A DNA stretch of 64,000 nucleotides, from contig NZ_CP119967.1 of assembly GCF_029543085.1 (NCBI RefSeq), positions 2,382,501 through 2,446,500 on the forward strand, read 5' to 3'. Each line of letters starts with the position of its first letter. The first letter of the stretch is position 1. This DNA is from Pseudomonas sp. A34-9. GTDB taxonomy: Bacteria > Pseudomonadota > Gammaproteobacteria > Pseudomonadales > Pseudomonadaceae. The translations under genes and the position numbers were made by a program. This document shows positions 40,820-47,248 of the stretch, piece by piece. The notes beneath the pieces are model-generated. The model was not told where the DNA came from, did no database searches, and saw only the letters and a list, made by a program, of their open reading frames with translations.

Positions 40820-41977
40820 ATGCCCTGGCTCAGAGGTGGGACCGTCGCGGTCACCAACGGATCAACGACCGTCATTGGCACAAATGCAGACTTCGCAGCG
40901 AACTCCCGGATCGGTGACGCATTCATCGGTCCCGATGGGGGCAGCTATGAGATCGGCAATGTTGCGAGCGCAACAGTGATTTCGATCATTCCGGCTTACA
41001 AGGGGCCAACAGCCAGCGGTGTCGCCTACGCCATCATGCCGGTGCAGGGCTATCCCAAGGCTCTGGCCGACTCGTTCAACAGCATCAATCGTCAGTGGGG
41101 ATCAAAGCTTGAGGCGCTTGGCACCACCGGCAATTACGATGTTCTGCCGGTGCTGAAAGGGGGGACCGGAGCAACAACCTCAGGGGACGCACTTGTCAAT
41201 TTAGGCGCCGCCAAGTCCGGAGCAAACGGCGATATCACCTCCATTACAGGGATGACCACAGCTCTGTCCGTTACTCAAGGTGGTACGGGAGGGAAAACAC
41301 AGGCAGCCGCACGAACCGGCCTAGGATTGGGTGGAGCTGCTGTATTGGATGTGGGCACTGCTGCTGGAACCGTCGCAGCTGGTAACGACTCCCGTATTAC
41401 TGGCGCCGTGCAGACTGGATCGGCAGCGAACGTTCTGACTTTGCGCCTCAACAACGGCCCGACTTTGTCCAGTAGCGGGGGCTACTTAATATCAAATGCC
41501 GTGTTTTTCCCGCCAGGATACCGATCAAACAACGGAACAAGTGCAGGCTCAAATCAGTGGAACCTCTTCTGGGCTGGTTCTGGAATGCAAGTATGGGTGG
41601 ACGGATCAAACACGGGAACGATCCAGTACACAGCCTCAGACGAGCGCATCAAAGAGGACATCGAATACGTCCAAGACACTGCTGGCGATCTTTCATTGGT
41701 GGAGTCGTTGAGGCCGGTTACCTATCGGTTTTCGGAGCGGGGACCCGTTTCTCGGTCCGGCCTAAAGCGCGGCTTCATCGCTCAGGATGTCATGCAATCG
41801 GATTCAGCGTTGGTGACTGGAGAGGTCATTGAGGGGGAAGCGAAGGACAACATCACCTCAATTCTTTCGCTTGATTCCCTTGGTCTTGTTTCCTATCTGG
41901 TTGGTGCAGTTCAAGAACTTTCAACGAAAAATAAGCAGCTAGAAAACCGAATCAACGCGATTGAGCAAGTCCACTAA
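40820..41977 (+). CDS. Tail fibre with C-terminal S74 autoproteolytic chaperone
   Basis: 385 residues. The N-terminus (WLRGGTVAVTNGSTTVIGTN) is a lambdoid fibre attachment-like domain; the middle has the repeated GGTGATTSGDA / GGTGGKTQAAARTGLG collagen-like fibre motifs. The end (TASDERIKEDIEYVQDTAGD, GFIAQDV, SLGLVSYLVGAVQELSTKNK) is the peptidase S74 intramolecular chaperone, with the Ser-Asp...Lys active-site pattern, released by self-cleavage after trimerisation. Confidence 0.9.
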   Translation: MPWLRGGTVAVTNGSTTVIGTNADFAANSRIGDAFIGPDGGSYEIGNVASATVISIIPAYKGPTASGVAYAIMPVQGYPKALADSFNSINRQWGSKLEALGTTGNYDVLPVLKGGTGATTSGDALVNLGAAKSGANGDITSITGMTTALSVTQGGTGGKTQAAARTGLGLGGAAVLDVGTAAGTVAAGNDSRITGAVQTGSAANVLTLRLNNGPTLSSSGGYLISNAVFFPPGYRSNNGTSAGSNQWNLFWAGSGMQVWVDGSNTGTIQYTASDERIKEDIEYVQDTAGDLSLVESLRPVTYRFSERGPVSRSGLKRGFIAQDVMQSDSALVTGEVIEGEAKDNITSILSLDSLGLVSYLVGAVQELSTKNKQLENRINAIEQVH

Positions 41978-41994
41978 CTTGCCGTTTCGAATAC

Positions 41995-42019
41995 ACCCGC
42001 CGCTGAGCGGGTATTTTTT
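41995..42019 (+). terminator. Terminator hairpin between fibre and lysis genes
   Basis: ACCCGC (41995-42000), loop CGCTGA, GCGGGT (42007-42012), then a T run. Lies directly upstream of the hydrolase ribosome site. Confidence 0.8.
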
Positions 42020-42035
42020 TGCCTGGAGAAAAGTG

Positions 42036-42458
42036 ATGACTGTTACCGAAAAAGACCGCGACATCCTCGCGCGAACTATTTGGGGTGAGGCGCGCGGTGA
42101 AGGAACGGCTGGCCAGATCGCCGTGGCGTGGGCTATCCGCAACCGCGTGTTCGACGGCAAGACCAATTCGTGGTGGGGCGAGGGCTATGCAGGTGTGTGC
42201 CAGAAGCCGTACCAGTTCAGTTGCTGGAACAAGACCGACCCCAACTATCAATTCTTGATCGGCGTGAAGCAGATCCCTTTCCGCGAACTGGCGCAATGTC
42301 GGATCGCTGCTGACCAGGTGATCGACGGCAAGGTCCAAGACCCAACCGGCGGCGCCACACACTACTACGCCACCACCATCAAGGCGCCGGCCTGGTCGGC
42401 GAAGGCGAAACAGACTCTTAAGTTGGGCGGCCACGTCTTCTTCAAGGATGTGCCGTGA
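42036..42458 (+). CDS. Endolysin: SleB-type cell wall hydrolase
   Basis: 140 residues. ILARTIWGEARGEGTAGQIA (catalytic Glu region), VAWAIRNRVF, CQKPYQFSCWN and GATHYYATTIKAPAW are the conserved blocks of the Hydrolase_2/SleB family, used as endolysins by many Pseudomonas phages. No signal peptide, so it needs a holin. ATG 42036 lies 7 bases after GGAG. Coupled to Rz by overlapping stop and start. Confidence 0.9.
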   Translation: MTVTEKDRDILARTIWGEARGEGTAGQIAVAWAIRNRVFDGKTNSWWGEGYAGVCQKPYQFSCWNKTDPNYQFLIGVKQIPFRELAQCRIAADQVIDGKVQDPTGGATHYYATTIKAPAWSAKAKQTLKLGGHVFFKDVP

Positions 42459-42967
42459 TGGTCGCGCCGTGGAAAGCGGTTGGCTTTCTGGCGATGGTGC
42501 TCGGCGGCTTCGGCAGCGCCTGGCAGTTTCAGGATTGGCGATACGGCCAGCAGCTTGCCGAGCAAGCGCGCCTGCACGCCGAGATCCTTAATCAGTTGAC
42601 CGAGGCAGCGGCGACAGCGCAGCAGGCCGAGCAGGACAAGCGCCTCGCGCTCGAGCAGCGGCTGGCAACCAGTGAGCGAACCCACTATAAGGAACTGAGC
42701 GATGCTCAACGTGACCAAGATCGCCTGCGCGATCGCCTTGCCACTGCTGATGTGCGGCTGTCAGTCCTCCTCGACGCAACCGACGTTGCCAAAGGCTGCG
42801 ACGTGCCAACCACCTCCAGCGCCGGCGGCGTGGATCATGCAACCGTACGCGCCCGACTTGACCCGGCGCATGCTCAACGAATTATCGCCATCACCGACAC
42901 CGGCGACCGGGGATTGATCGCGCTGCATGCGTGTCAGGACTACATCAACGCATTGAGTCGGCAGTAG
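42458..42967 (+). CDS. Rz-like inner-membrane spanin
   Basis: 169 residues. An N-terminal signal anchor (WKAVGFLAMVLGGFGSAWQF) is followed by a long periplasmic coiled coil (HAEILNQLTEAAATAQQAEQ onward), the i-spanin layout. Rz1 is nested within it in another frame. Together they fuse inner and outer membranes in the last step of lysis. Confidence 0.88.
   Translation: MVAPWKAVGFLAMVLGGFGSAWQFQDWRYGQQLAEQARLHAEILNQLTEAAATAQQAEQDKRLALEQRLATSERTHYKELSDAQRDQDRLRDRLATADVRLSVLLDATDVAKGCDVPTTSSAGGVDHATVRARLDPAHAQRIIAITDTGDRGLIALHACQDYINALSRQ
42702..42917 (+). CDS. Rz1-like outer-membrane lipoprotein spanin, nested in Rz
   Basis: 71 residues in the +1 frame of Rz. The signal (LNVTKIACAIALPLLMCGCQ) has a lipobox ending in Cys20; the mature part is short and proline-rich (TQPTLPKAATCQPPPAPAAW), as expected for o-spanins. 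Wholly embedded Rz1 genes are classic for lambda-like phages. Confidence 0.85.
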   Translation: MLNVTKIACAIALPLLMCGCQSSSTQPTLPKAATCQPPPAPAAWIMQPYAPDLTRRMLNELSPSPTPATGD

Positions 42968-43034
42968 GGCCTCAACTCAAAAGCTGTTGATTTGCGATGT
43001 GCCGAAACCGCCGAGTGGTCGGAGTTGGAGATTA

Positions 43035-43853
43035 TTAAATGTCAAGTATCAGTTTTTTTGCATCGACAATAAGTTTTGGTGACAAATACATATTAATTGA
43101 CTCCATGCTGACGGAGCCATTCGGCCCAAACCCAAAACCTGACGATATTGACTCGATTCTTATAATTGAATGTAGTTCGTTATTAGCCATTGCCCGTACT
43201 TTCTTGATAATCGAGTTTTCAATGTTTTCTAATTTCAAGCAGAGCTCTTGCCTCGTTGGATCTAAGCGTTCGCAACTTTCAATTAGTCCTTTTAGCTCTT
43301 TTGCTGGGAGTAAAAGCTTAATCGCTGTTGCTATATTTGCACCTAGGTTGTGTGTATACTCAAAATCAATTAGCTTTTCTGCCAGTTCGTTGAAATCTGT
43401 TTTTAGTTTTCCTCTACCGCCTACCGCAGATTGTAGTGATTTGAATGCGAATTCAAGCTGGCTTGCTTGATTGCCCGATATGGCATTTAGATTATTCAGT
43501 GGTGAAGGCAGAGTGCTTGGTGAAGCTCCTGAATGGCATATCGGAAGCAAAGGGATTTCATTTTTTTCTTCGTTTATGTTAATCAGGTTTCTGATCCATA
43601 TCGCTCCGAGCTCAAAGTTTATCCAGTTTCGCTTAACGGATGTGTTACTTATTAAATATATTGCTGCTACGCAGTTGGTTAATCCATTTTCTATTTTTTT
43701 TAGAAAATTTGCGCCAGCTGGAATACTGGTTCCATCTGATGAAACAAAAACATCAACAAAGCCGCTGAACTCTTCTACTATCGCTTGCTGTATGATAAGT
43801 GCAAGTGCTTTTTCTTCGTGTATGTGTGAGAGGAAAATCATCTTCTGTGACAT
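43035..43853 (-). CDS. TIR-domain protein, AT-rich cargo, possible antiphage NADase
   Basis: 272 residues. The N-terminal ~130 residues form a TIR domain: KMIFLSHIHEEKALALIIQQ, VDVFVSSDGTSIPAGANFLK, CVAAIYLISNTSVKRNWINF followed by ELGAIW with the catalytic-type Glu81. The C-terminal half is helical with no recognised family (AKELKGLIESCERLDPTRQE). TIR enzymes of bacteria cleave NAD in defence systems; no partner protein (Sir2, ThsA or CBASS-like) is adjacent. The gene is visibly AT-rich compared with neighbours, which suggests transfer, and it appears to have disrupted the SRAP gene. Confidence 0.85.
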   Translation of the reverse strand: MSQKMIFLSHIHEEKALALIIQQAIVEEFSGFVDVFVSSDGTSIPAGANFLKKIENGLTNCVAAIYLISNTSVKRNWINFELGAIWIRNLININEEKNEIPLLPICHSGASPSTLPSPLNNLNAISGNQASQLEFAFKSLQSAVGGRGKLKTDFNELAEKLIDFEYTHNLGANIATAIKLLLPAKELKGLIESCERLDPTRQELCLKLENIENSIIKKVRAMANNELHSIIRIESISSGFGFGPNGSVSMESINMYLSPKLIVDAKKLILDI

Positions 43854-44054
43854 GTTATGTGCTCATGTTTAGGCGTTGTGGGTTGTAGCATCAATTTGAG
43901 AGCGTAACAGTCTTTCAAGTCGGAGCCTATCATGAGATTTAATGATCTAAAAAGACCTAACACTTCATCCGTTTTTACGTGCTCAACGATTTTAATCTTC
44001 CAAAGGTGTCGGTCTGCCCACCTTTCTACGGCATCGAAAAAACTTTGTGCAATC

Positions 44055-44259
44055 CTTGGTCAGTGCGGGGCCATCCCTGGCGGACCGTATCGGCGTGCAG
44101 GAACTAGCATTCTTTATTTGATAGAGCGAGCTAGAAAGTCGGCGCTGCGTTGTACCGTTCAAAGGATTGCTCCCCGGTCGAGTTGATCAGGGCGTTCGGC
44201 ATGCTCAGCGCTGCAACGATGTCGTGAATGCCGCTACACTGGGAGAGTCGTCCGCACAT
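44055..44259 (-). pseudogene. SRAP (SOS response-associated peptidase) remnant
   Basis: Starting at ATG 44259 the frame reads MCGRLSQCSGIHDIVAALSM and SFERYNAAPT, then stops at 44131. MCGR with Cys2 is the hallmark of SRAP/HMCES proteins. Past the stop the same strand still contains LHADTVR and, with small indels, GW.PR.TDQG (SRAP consensus LHADTVRWGWRPHWAKD), then AT-rich sequence begins at about 44050. So it is a truncated, frameshifted SRAP gene. It follows the 44283 gene by 23 bases and would share its LexA-controlled promoter. Confidence 0.8.
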
Positions 44260-44282
44260 TGCCCGTTTCTCGCATCGATCTA

Positions 44283-45008
44283 TCAGCGTAGACCTAATGG
44301 CGCTGTCTTCGTCACAAAACCTTTTCCGGCGCAGGCCTGGCAATCATCGCGCGCATCAAAGCGATCAAGGCAGGCAGGGCAAATGCGGAAAGCTGCCGAC
44401 TCAATGTGAGGCCGCACCTTTTCGAAAGCGCGCAGATCTCGTTCCTCCTGCGCGACTTGCGCAGCATCTATAAGCGCTCGATAGGCGTCAGCGTCAGAGA
44501 TAGAGTGGTAGGTGATGCCGGCGATCATTCGTTCGGTCTCGACCAACTGATACTGGCGCCCATTCAATTCCAGCACCAGGCCGGTAATTCTTCCAATCTT
44601 CCGCGAAAGACCCAAGGTCAGCCGCACACAATCTGCGTCAGAGTAGACCTTGCCGTCGTAAGCGAAGGACGCGCCGCGCGGTTCATCACTTTTAAAGTTG
44701 AAGATTGACCGGCTGATAGTGCCCAGCAGATTCCCGTTGTCGATTTGAACGACGTCATAGGTCGAGGCGCCGCGGTAGTGCCCGGGCGAATTCTGCAGCT
44801 CCTCGATAGCGTGCCAGTACGCGGCGTCTGCCATTTCGTTCATATCGAACTGCTCAAGCTGGTCGATCAGGCCTTCATCGCGGAGCGTGGCTGCCATCTC
44901 GTGGAGGGTTTCCCGGTGCCCCTCTGGGTTTTGCAGGCGGAAGTCCTGGTCATTGAGAGCTACGCGCCATCGCTGGAGCCGGAGGGTTTTTGCTTGGTCG
45001 AAATTCAT
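44283..45008 (-). CDS. Hypothetical SOS-controlled phage protein with C-terminal zinc ribbon
   Basis: 241 residues. The C-terminus has CPACLDRFDARDDCQACAGKGF, a four-cysteine DnaJ-like zinc-binding pattern. The rest is helical and charged with no recognised family (LHEMAATLRDEGLIDQLEQF, ADAAYWHAIEELQNSPGHYR). ATG 45008 begins MNFDQAKTLR. A LexA-type box lies 25 bases upstream, so it should be induced by DNA damage together with the SRAP remnant. A role in DNA repair or replication is plausible; inference. Confidence 0.72.
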   Translation of the reverse strand: MNFDQAKTLRLQRWRVALNDQDFRLQNPEGHRETLHEMAATLRDEGLIDQLEQFDMNEMADAAYWHAIEELQNSPGHYRGASTYDVVQIDNGNLLGTISRSIFNFKSDEPRGASFAYDGKVYSDADCVRLTLGLSRKIGRITGLVLELNGRQYQLVETERMIAGITYHSISDADAYRALIDAAQVAQEERDLRAFEKVRPHIESAAFRICPACLDRFDARDDCQACAGKGFVTKTAPLGLR

Positions 45009-45032
45009 GCTGCTGAGTTCGCTGTACAAATG

Positions 45033-45048
45033 CTGTATGCATGTACAG
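45033..45048 (-). promoter_or_regulatory. LexA (SOS) box
   Basis: CTGTATGCATGTACAG matches the CTGT-N8-ACAG LexA consensus exactly at its conserved ends. It sits upstream of the leftward gene beginning at 45008. Confidence 0.75.
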
Positions 45049-45091
45049 TAATTGAGGCGTGAGAGGTGGGCGAGGGGTAGGCGACGAGCTG

Positions 45092-45301
45092 TCAGTCGGG
45101 CGTCATTAAAACTGCCAAGGTCATCTTGATGAATTCTTCGTTCTTGTCGATTGCCCAGAGGGCGCCGCGGACATTCTCGGCCACATCGGCCGATCCGCGC
45201 TGCTCGACCCAATTGGATAATTCCATGATGGCGGCTTCGAGGGCGAGTTGGTTTTCGTTGATCTTGAAAAGCAGGGAAGGGAGTAGGTCAGAGTTGGGCA
45301 T
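45092..45301 (-). CDS. Hypothetical small phage protein
   Basis: 69 residues. ATG 45301 has GGAGGA about 8 bases upstream on the minus strand. Helical (LLFKINENQLALEAAIMELS, VAENVRGALWAIDKNEEFIK). Such small helical proteins are frequent near Pseudomonas prophage ends. Rightmost phage gene. Confidence 0.68.
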   Translation of the reverse strand: MPNSDLLPSLLFKINENQLALEAAIMELSNWVEQRGSADVAENVRGALWAIDKNEEFIKMTLAVLMTPD

Positions 45302-45500
45302 TTTCGGTTTCCTCCGTGGAGTAAACCAGAGTAGCAGGGTGTGTGTTCAGTCGACAGAACGCCGGGGAAGGGGTTGCGCAAAACCTCCTCTGGAGGCCGC
45401 GTATTTTCGTTTGCATAAGCACAAAAAAACGGATGTTTTGCTATGCGTAAATCAAGCCTTATTCTTTTGATATCAATAGCTTGCGTGTCTTCAGCCCCCA

Positions 45501-45547
45501 GCATGGGGTGCTAGGGGTCGAGTGTTCGAATCACTCCGTCCCGACCA
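45501..45547 (+). other. attR: 3' half of tRNA-Pro(GGG) duplicated at the prophage end
   Basis: GCATGGGGTGC is an anticodon stem-loop part with anticodon GGG; GTCGAGTGTTCGAATCACTC holds the T arm; CGTCCCGACCA is the 3' acceptor with discriminator A and CCA. The matching 5' half (expected CGGGACG...) is not present upstream, so this is not a whole tRNA gene but the copy left by integration. The tRNA's own terminator follows at 45574. Confidence 0.85.
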
Positions 45548-45573
45548 TAATTCCTGAGTAAAATCAGACAATT

Positions 45574-45600
45574 AAGCCGATCATCTAGATCGGCTTTTTT
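45574..45600 (+). terminator. Terminator of the host tRNA-Pro locus
   Basis: AAGCCGATC (45574-45582), loop, GATCGGCTT (45588-45596), T run, 27 bases after the att site CCA end. Between here and 45771 I see no supportable gene. Confidence 0.85.
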
Positions 45601-45771
45601 GTGCCTGCGCAAAACTCGCAGGACAGTGTTACTCACGCCGATGACGAAATCTTTCATGAGCATTTCTTGAGTGTGATGCCCGTGGCATCCCTTCATGAGA
45701 TACCCGAACGGCTTTCTTATCGCCATCGCGTCTGGTTTCGCTAATCGCCCCAGTTTGCATACGCCATCGTC

Positions 45772-45783
45772 GGGGGGGGGGGG
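45772..45783 (+). repeat. Homopolymer tract of 12 G
   Basis: Twelve consecutive G just past the end of the leftward gene 45794-46072. May be a variable tract or a sequencing-sensitive site. It is outside any gene I can support. Confidence 0.85.
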
Positions 45784-45793
45784 AACAGGAACG

Positions 45794-46072
45794 TTACTGC
45801 GCAGGTTTTTTCTTGATGTCATGCGAATCACTTGAAGTCGCGGCATCCTTTTCAGTTTCGTGCGACTGCGCGCCGGCGTTGCCGCCTGACGATTCCTCGC
45901 CTTTCTTGTTCGCCTTTTCTTCATTGGATTGTTTGCTGCCTGATTGATTGACTCCCGGCAATGCGGTCGGCGGGGCAGCAGATCCCGCAGTGGTCTTTTC
46001 GGCGGCCATGGCGCACGCCGGGCCGATGAGGAGCAGGCTGGCGAGGGACAGGGCAGCAATGTTCTTGTTCAT
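45794..46072 (-). CDS. Small exported Ser/Lys-rich protein
   Basis: 92 residues. MNKNIAALSLASLLLIGPAC and AMAAEK form a signal peptide, probably cut after AMA. The mature part is low-complexity and charged (GSKQSNEEKANKKGEESSGG, ETEKDAATSSDSHDIKKKPA). Common type of small periplasmic protein in Pseudomonas; function unknown. First chromosomal gene after the prophage. Confidence 0.75.
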   Translation of the reverse strand: MNKNIAALSLASLLLIGPACAMAAEKTTAGSAAPPTALPGVNQSGSKQSNEEKANKKGEESSGGNAGAQSHETEKDAATSSDSHDIKKKPAQ

Positions 46073-46226
46073 TATCTGTGCGCTCCACTGAGGGGTGTTC
46101 AGTTTGGAAGTGCAGATAGGCGAAAGGTGCGAGCCACCGGACGAGTGGCAGGAAGGCAAATTGCTGGCCCCCAGACTTTCGCTTCACCGGCAAAATCGCC
46201 TTTTTTCAAAAGGTTAGGTTGGCTAT

Positions 46227-46556
46227 ATGCGGACGATTGTCATAACCGTTGCAACGCTTTCCCTGGCTGTCCTCGCGCAGGGAGTGCAGGCGAGAGAACT
46301 GAGCAAGAGCCATCGATTTGCGTGCACTTGGGGTTCGGATATCGCTGCCGGTGCTCAGCAGTCGAAGCTCGCTGGCGTCTCCCTTTATGGCGCACGCAAA
46401 CAGTTGCAGGTGCGCCGATTCCAGCAACCCTGGATGCGCATGACGGCGATGGGAATTATCGAGCAAACCTATAACAGCACGTCAAAGCTCAAACCGGCGG
46501 CGGTCAAGCAGACTTATTACGAACAATGCGTACGCCACGAACTGGCCCAGCGCTGA
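46227..46556 (+). CDS. Exported hypothetical protein
   Basis: 109 residues with a signal peptide (MRTIVITVATLSLAVLAQGV, cut near VQA). The mature region has two cysteines (FACTWG, YEQCVRHE) that may form a disulphide. Family not recognised. Followed by a strong terminator. Confidence 0.75.
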   Translation: MRTIVITVATLSLAVLAQGVQARELSKSHRFACTWGSDIAAGAQQSKLAGVSLYGARKQLQVRRFQQPWMRMTAMGIIEQTYNSTSKLKPAAVKQTYYEQCVRHELAQR

Positions 46557-46564
46557 AGCAAAGA

Positions 46565-46594
46565 AGCCCAACCTGAACCGGTTGGGCTTTTTCA
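46565..46594 (+). terminator. Rho-independent terminator, usable both ways
   Basis: AAGCCCAACC (46565-46574), loop, GGTTGGGCTT (46581-46590), T run on the right. It lies between convergent genes. Confidence 0.9.
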
Positions 46595-46614
46595 TGCCTG
46601 CCCCTATGTCAGTG

Positions 46615-47028
46615 TCACTTTTCGCTTTCGCAATTGACCATCCACGACACGCCAAAACGATCCACCAGCATGCCGAAACGCGCGGCCCAGAAAGTCGCCT
46701 CCAGTGGCATATCGACGCGACCATCCTTGGCCAGTGCGTTGAACACTCGCTCGGCCTCGGCAATGCTTTCGACGTTCAGCGAAATCGAGCATCCGCTCAT
46801 GCCCTGGGTCGGGCGGTCGGGTGTGGTGTCCGAGGCCATGATCATCTGATCACCCACTTTCAGGCAGGTGTGGATGATCAGGTTGTGGTGCTCTTTGGGC
46901 ACATGCTCGGCGGCGGGTGTTTCGCCGAATGTCATCATTGCTTCGAGCTTTCCTTGCAAGGCTTGCTCGTAAAAGGTGAAGGCCTCGCGGCAGTCACCGT
47001 TGAAGATCAGGTACGGGTCGATTCTCAT
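46615..47028 (-). CDS. VOC-family protein, PhnB-like
   Basis: 137 residues. MRIDPYLIFNGDCREAFTFY, YEQALQGKLEAMMTFGETP, LIIHTCLKVGDQMIMASDTT and ATFWAARFGMLVDRFGVSWM follow the PhnB/3-demethylubiquinone-like VOC pattern. These fold as glyoxalase-type metal-binding domains; the substrate of most PhnB-like proteins is unknown. ATG 47028. Confidence 0.85.
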   Translation of the reverse strand: MRIDPYLIFNGDCREAFTFYEQALQGKLEAMMTFGETPAAEHVPKEHHNLIIHTCLKVGDQMIMASDTTPDRPTQGMSGCSISLNVESIAEAERVFNALAKDGRVDMPLEATFWAARFGMLVDRFGVSWMVNCESEK

Positions 47029-47248
47029 GTCTCTGCTCCCGGCAGTCAGGCGCGGAGCGTGGCGGGTGGTCGCCGGGTTCCGCGTTGGGCGGTTAAAACA
47101 TAGCAGAGCGTTGGACGCCGGAAAGGCCTGAGTCTTACAGATGTTTTTGTTCTGAAAAGCGTGTTGATAATAACGCGGTCGTCGGGTGAAGTTCAGCCGT
47201 AGTGCTGGAGTACCATGACCCACCACCACCTGCAGAGTCCACTACCCC

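Larger units (their letters stand above)
1..45547. mobile_element. Lambda-like siphophage prophage, left end outside the window
   Basis: Consecutive phage modules fill this stretch: repressor/Cro switch, replication, head, lambda-type tail, lysis. It ends at a duplicated 3' half of tRNA-Pro (45501-45547), after which genes become ordinary Pseudomonas chromosome. No integrase or excisionase is seen, so attL, the intact tRNA and int should lie left of base 1. The late operon looks complete (terminases to Rz/Rz1) with no broken structural gene, so the prophage may be inducible; that is inference. Many leftward cargo genes interrupt the rightward operons. Confidence 0.95.

Noticed and set aside
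43039..43872. Two long rightward frames opposite the TIR gene
   Set aside because: They are antisense shadows of the leftward TIR gene, which has a coherent protein fold.
45491..45547. A complete tRNA gene at the prophage end
   Set aside because: Only the anticodon loop to CCA part is present; upstream bases cannot form the D arm or the 5' acceptor strand, so it is an att site copy.
45511..45760. Leftward coding frame between attR and the poly-G tract
   Set aside because: The frame runs through the tRNA terminator and part of the att site and has no domain or convincing start.
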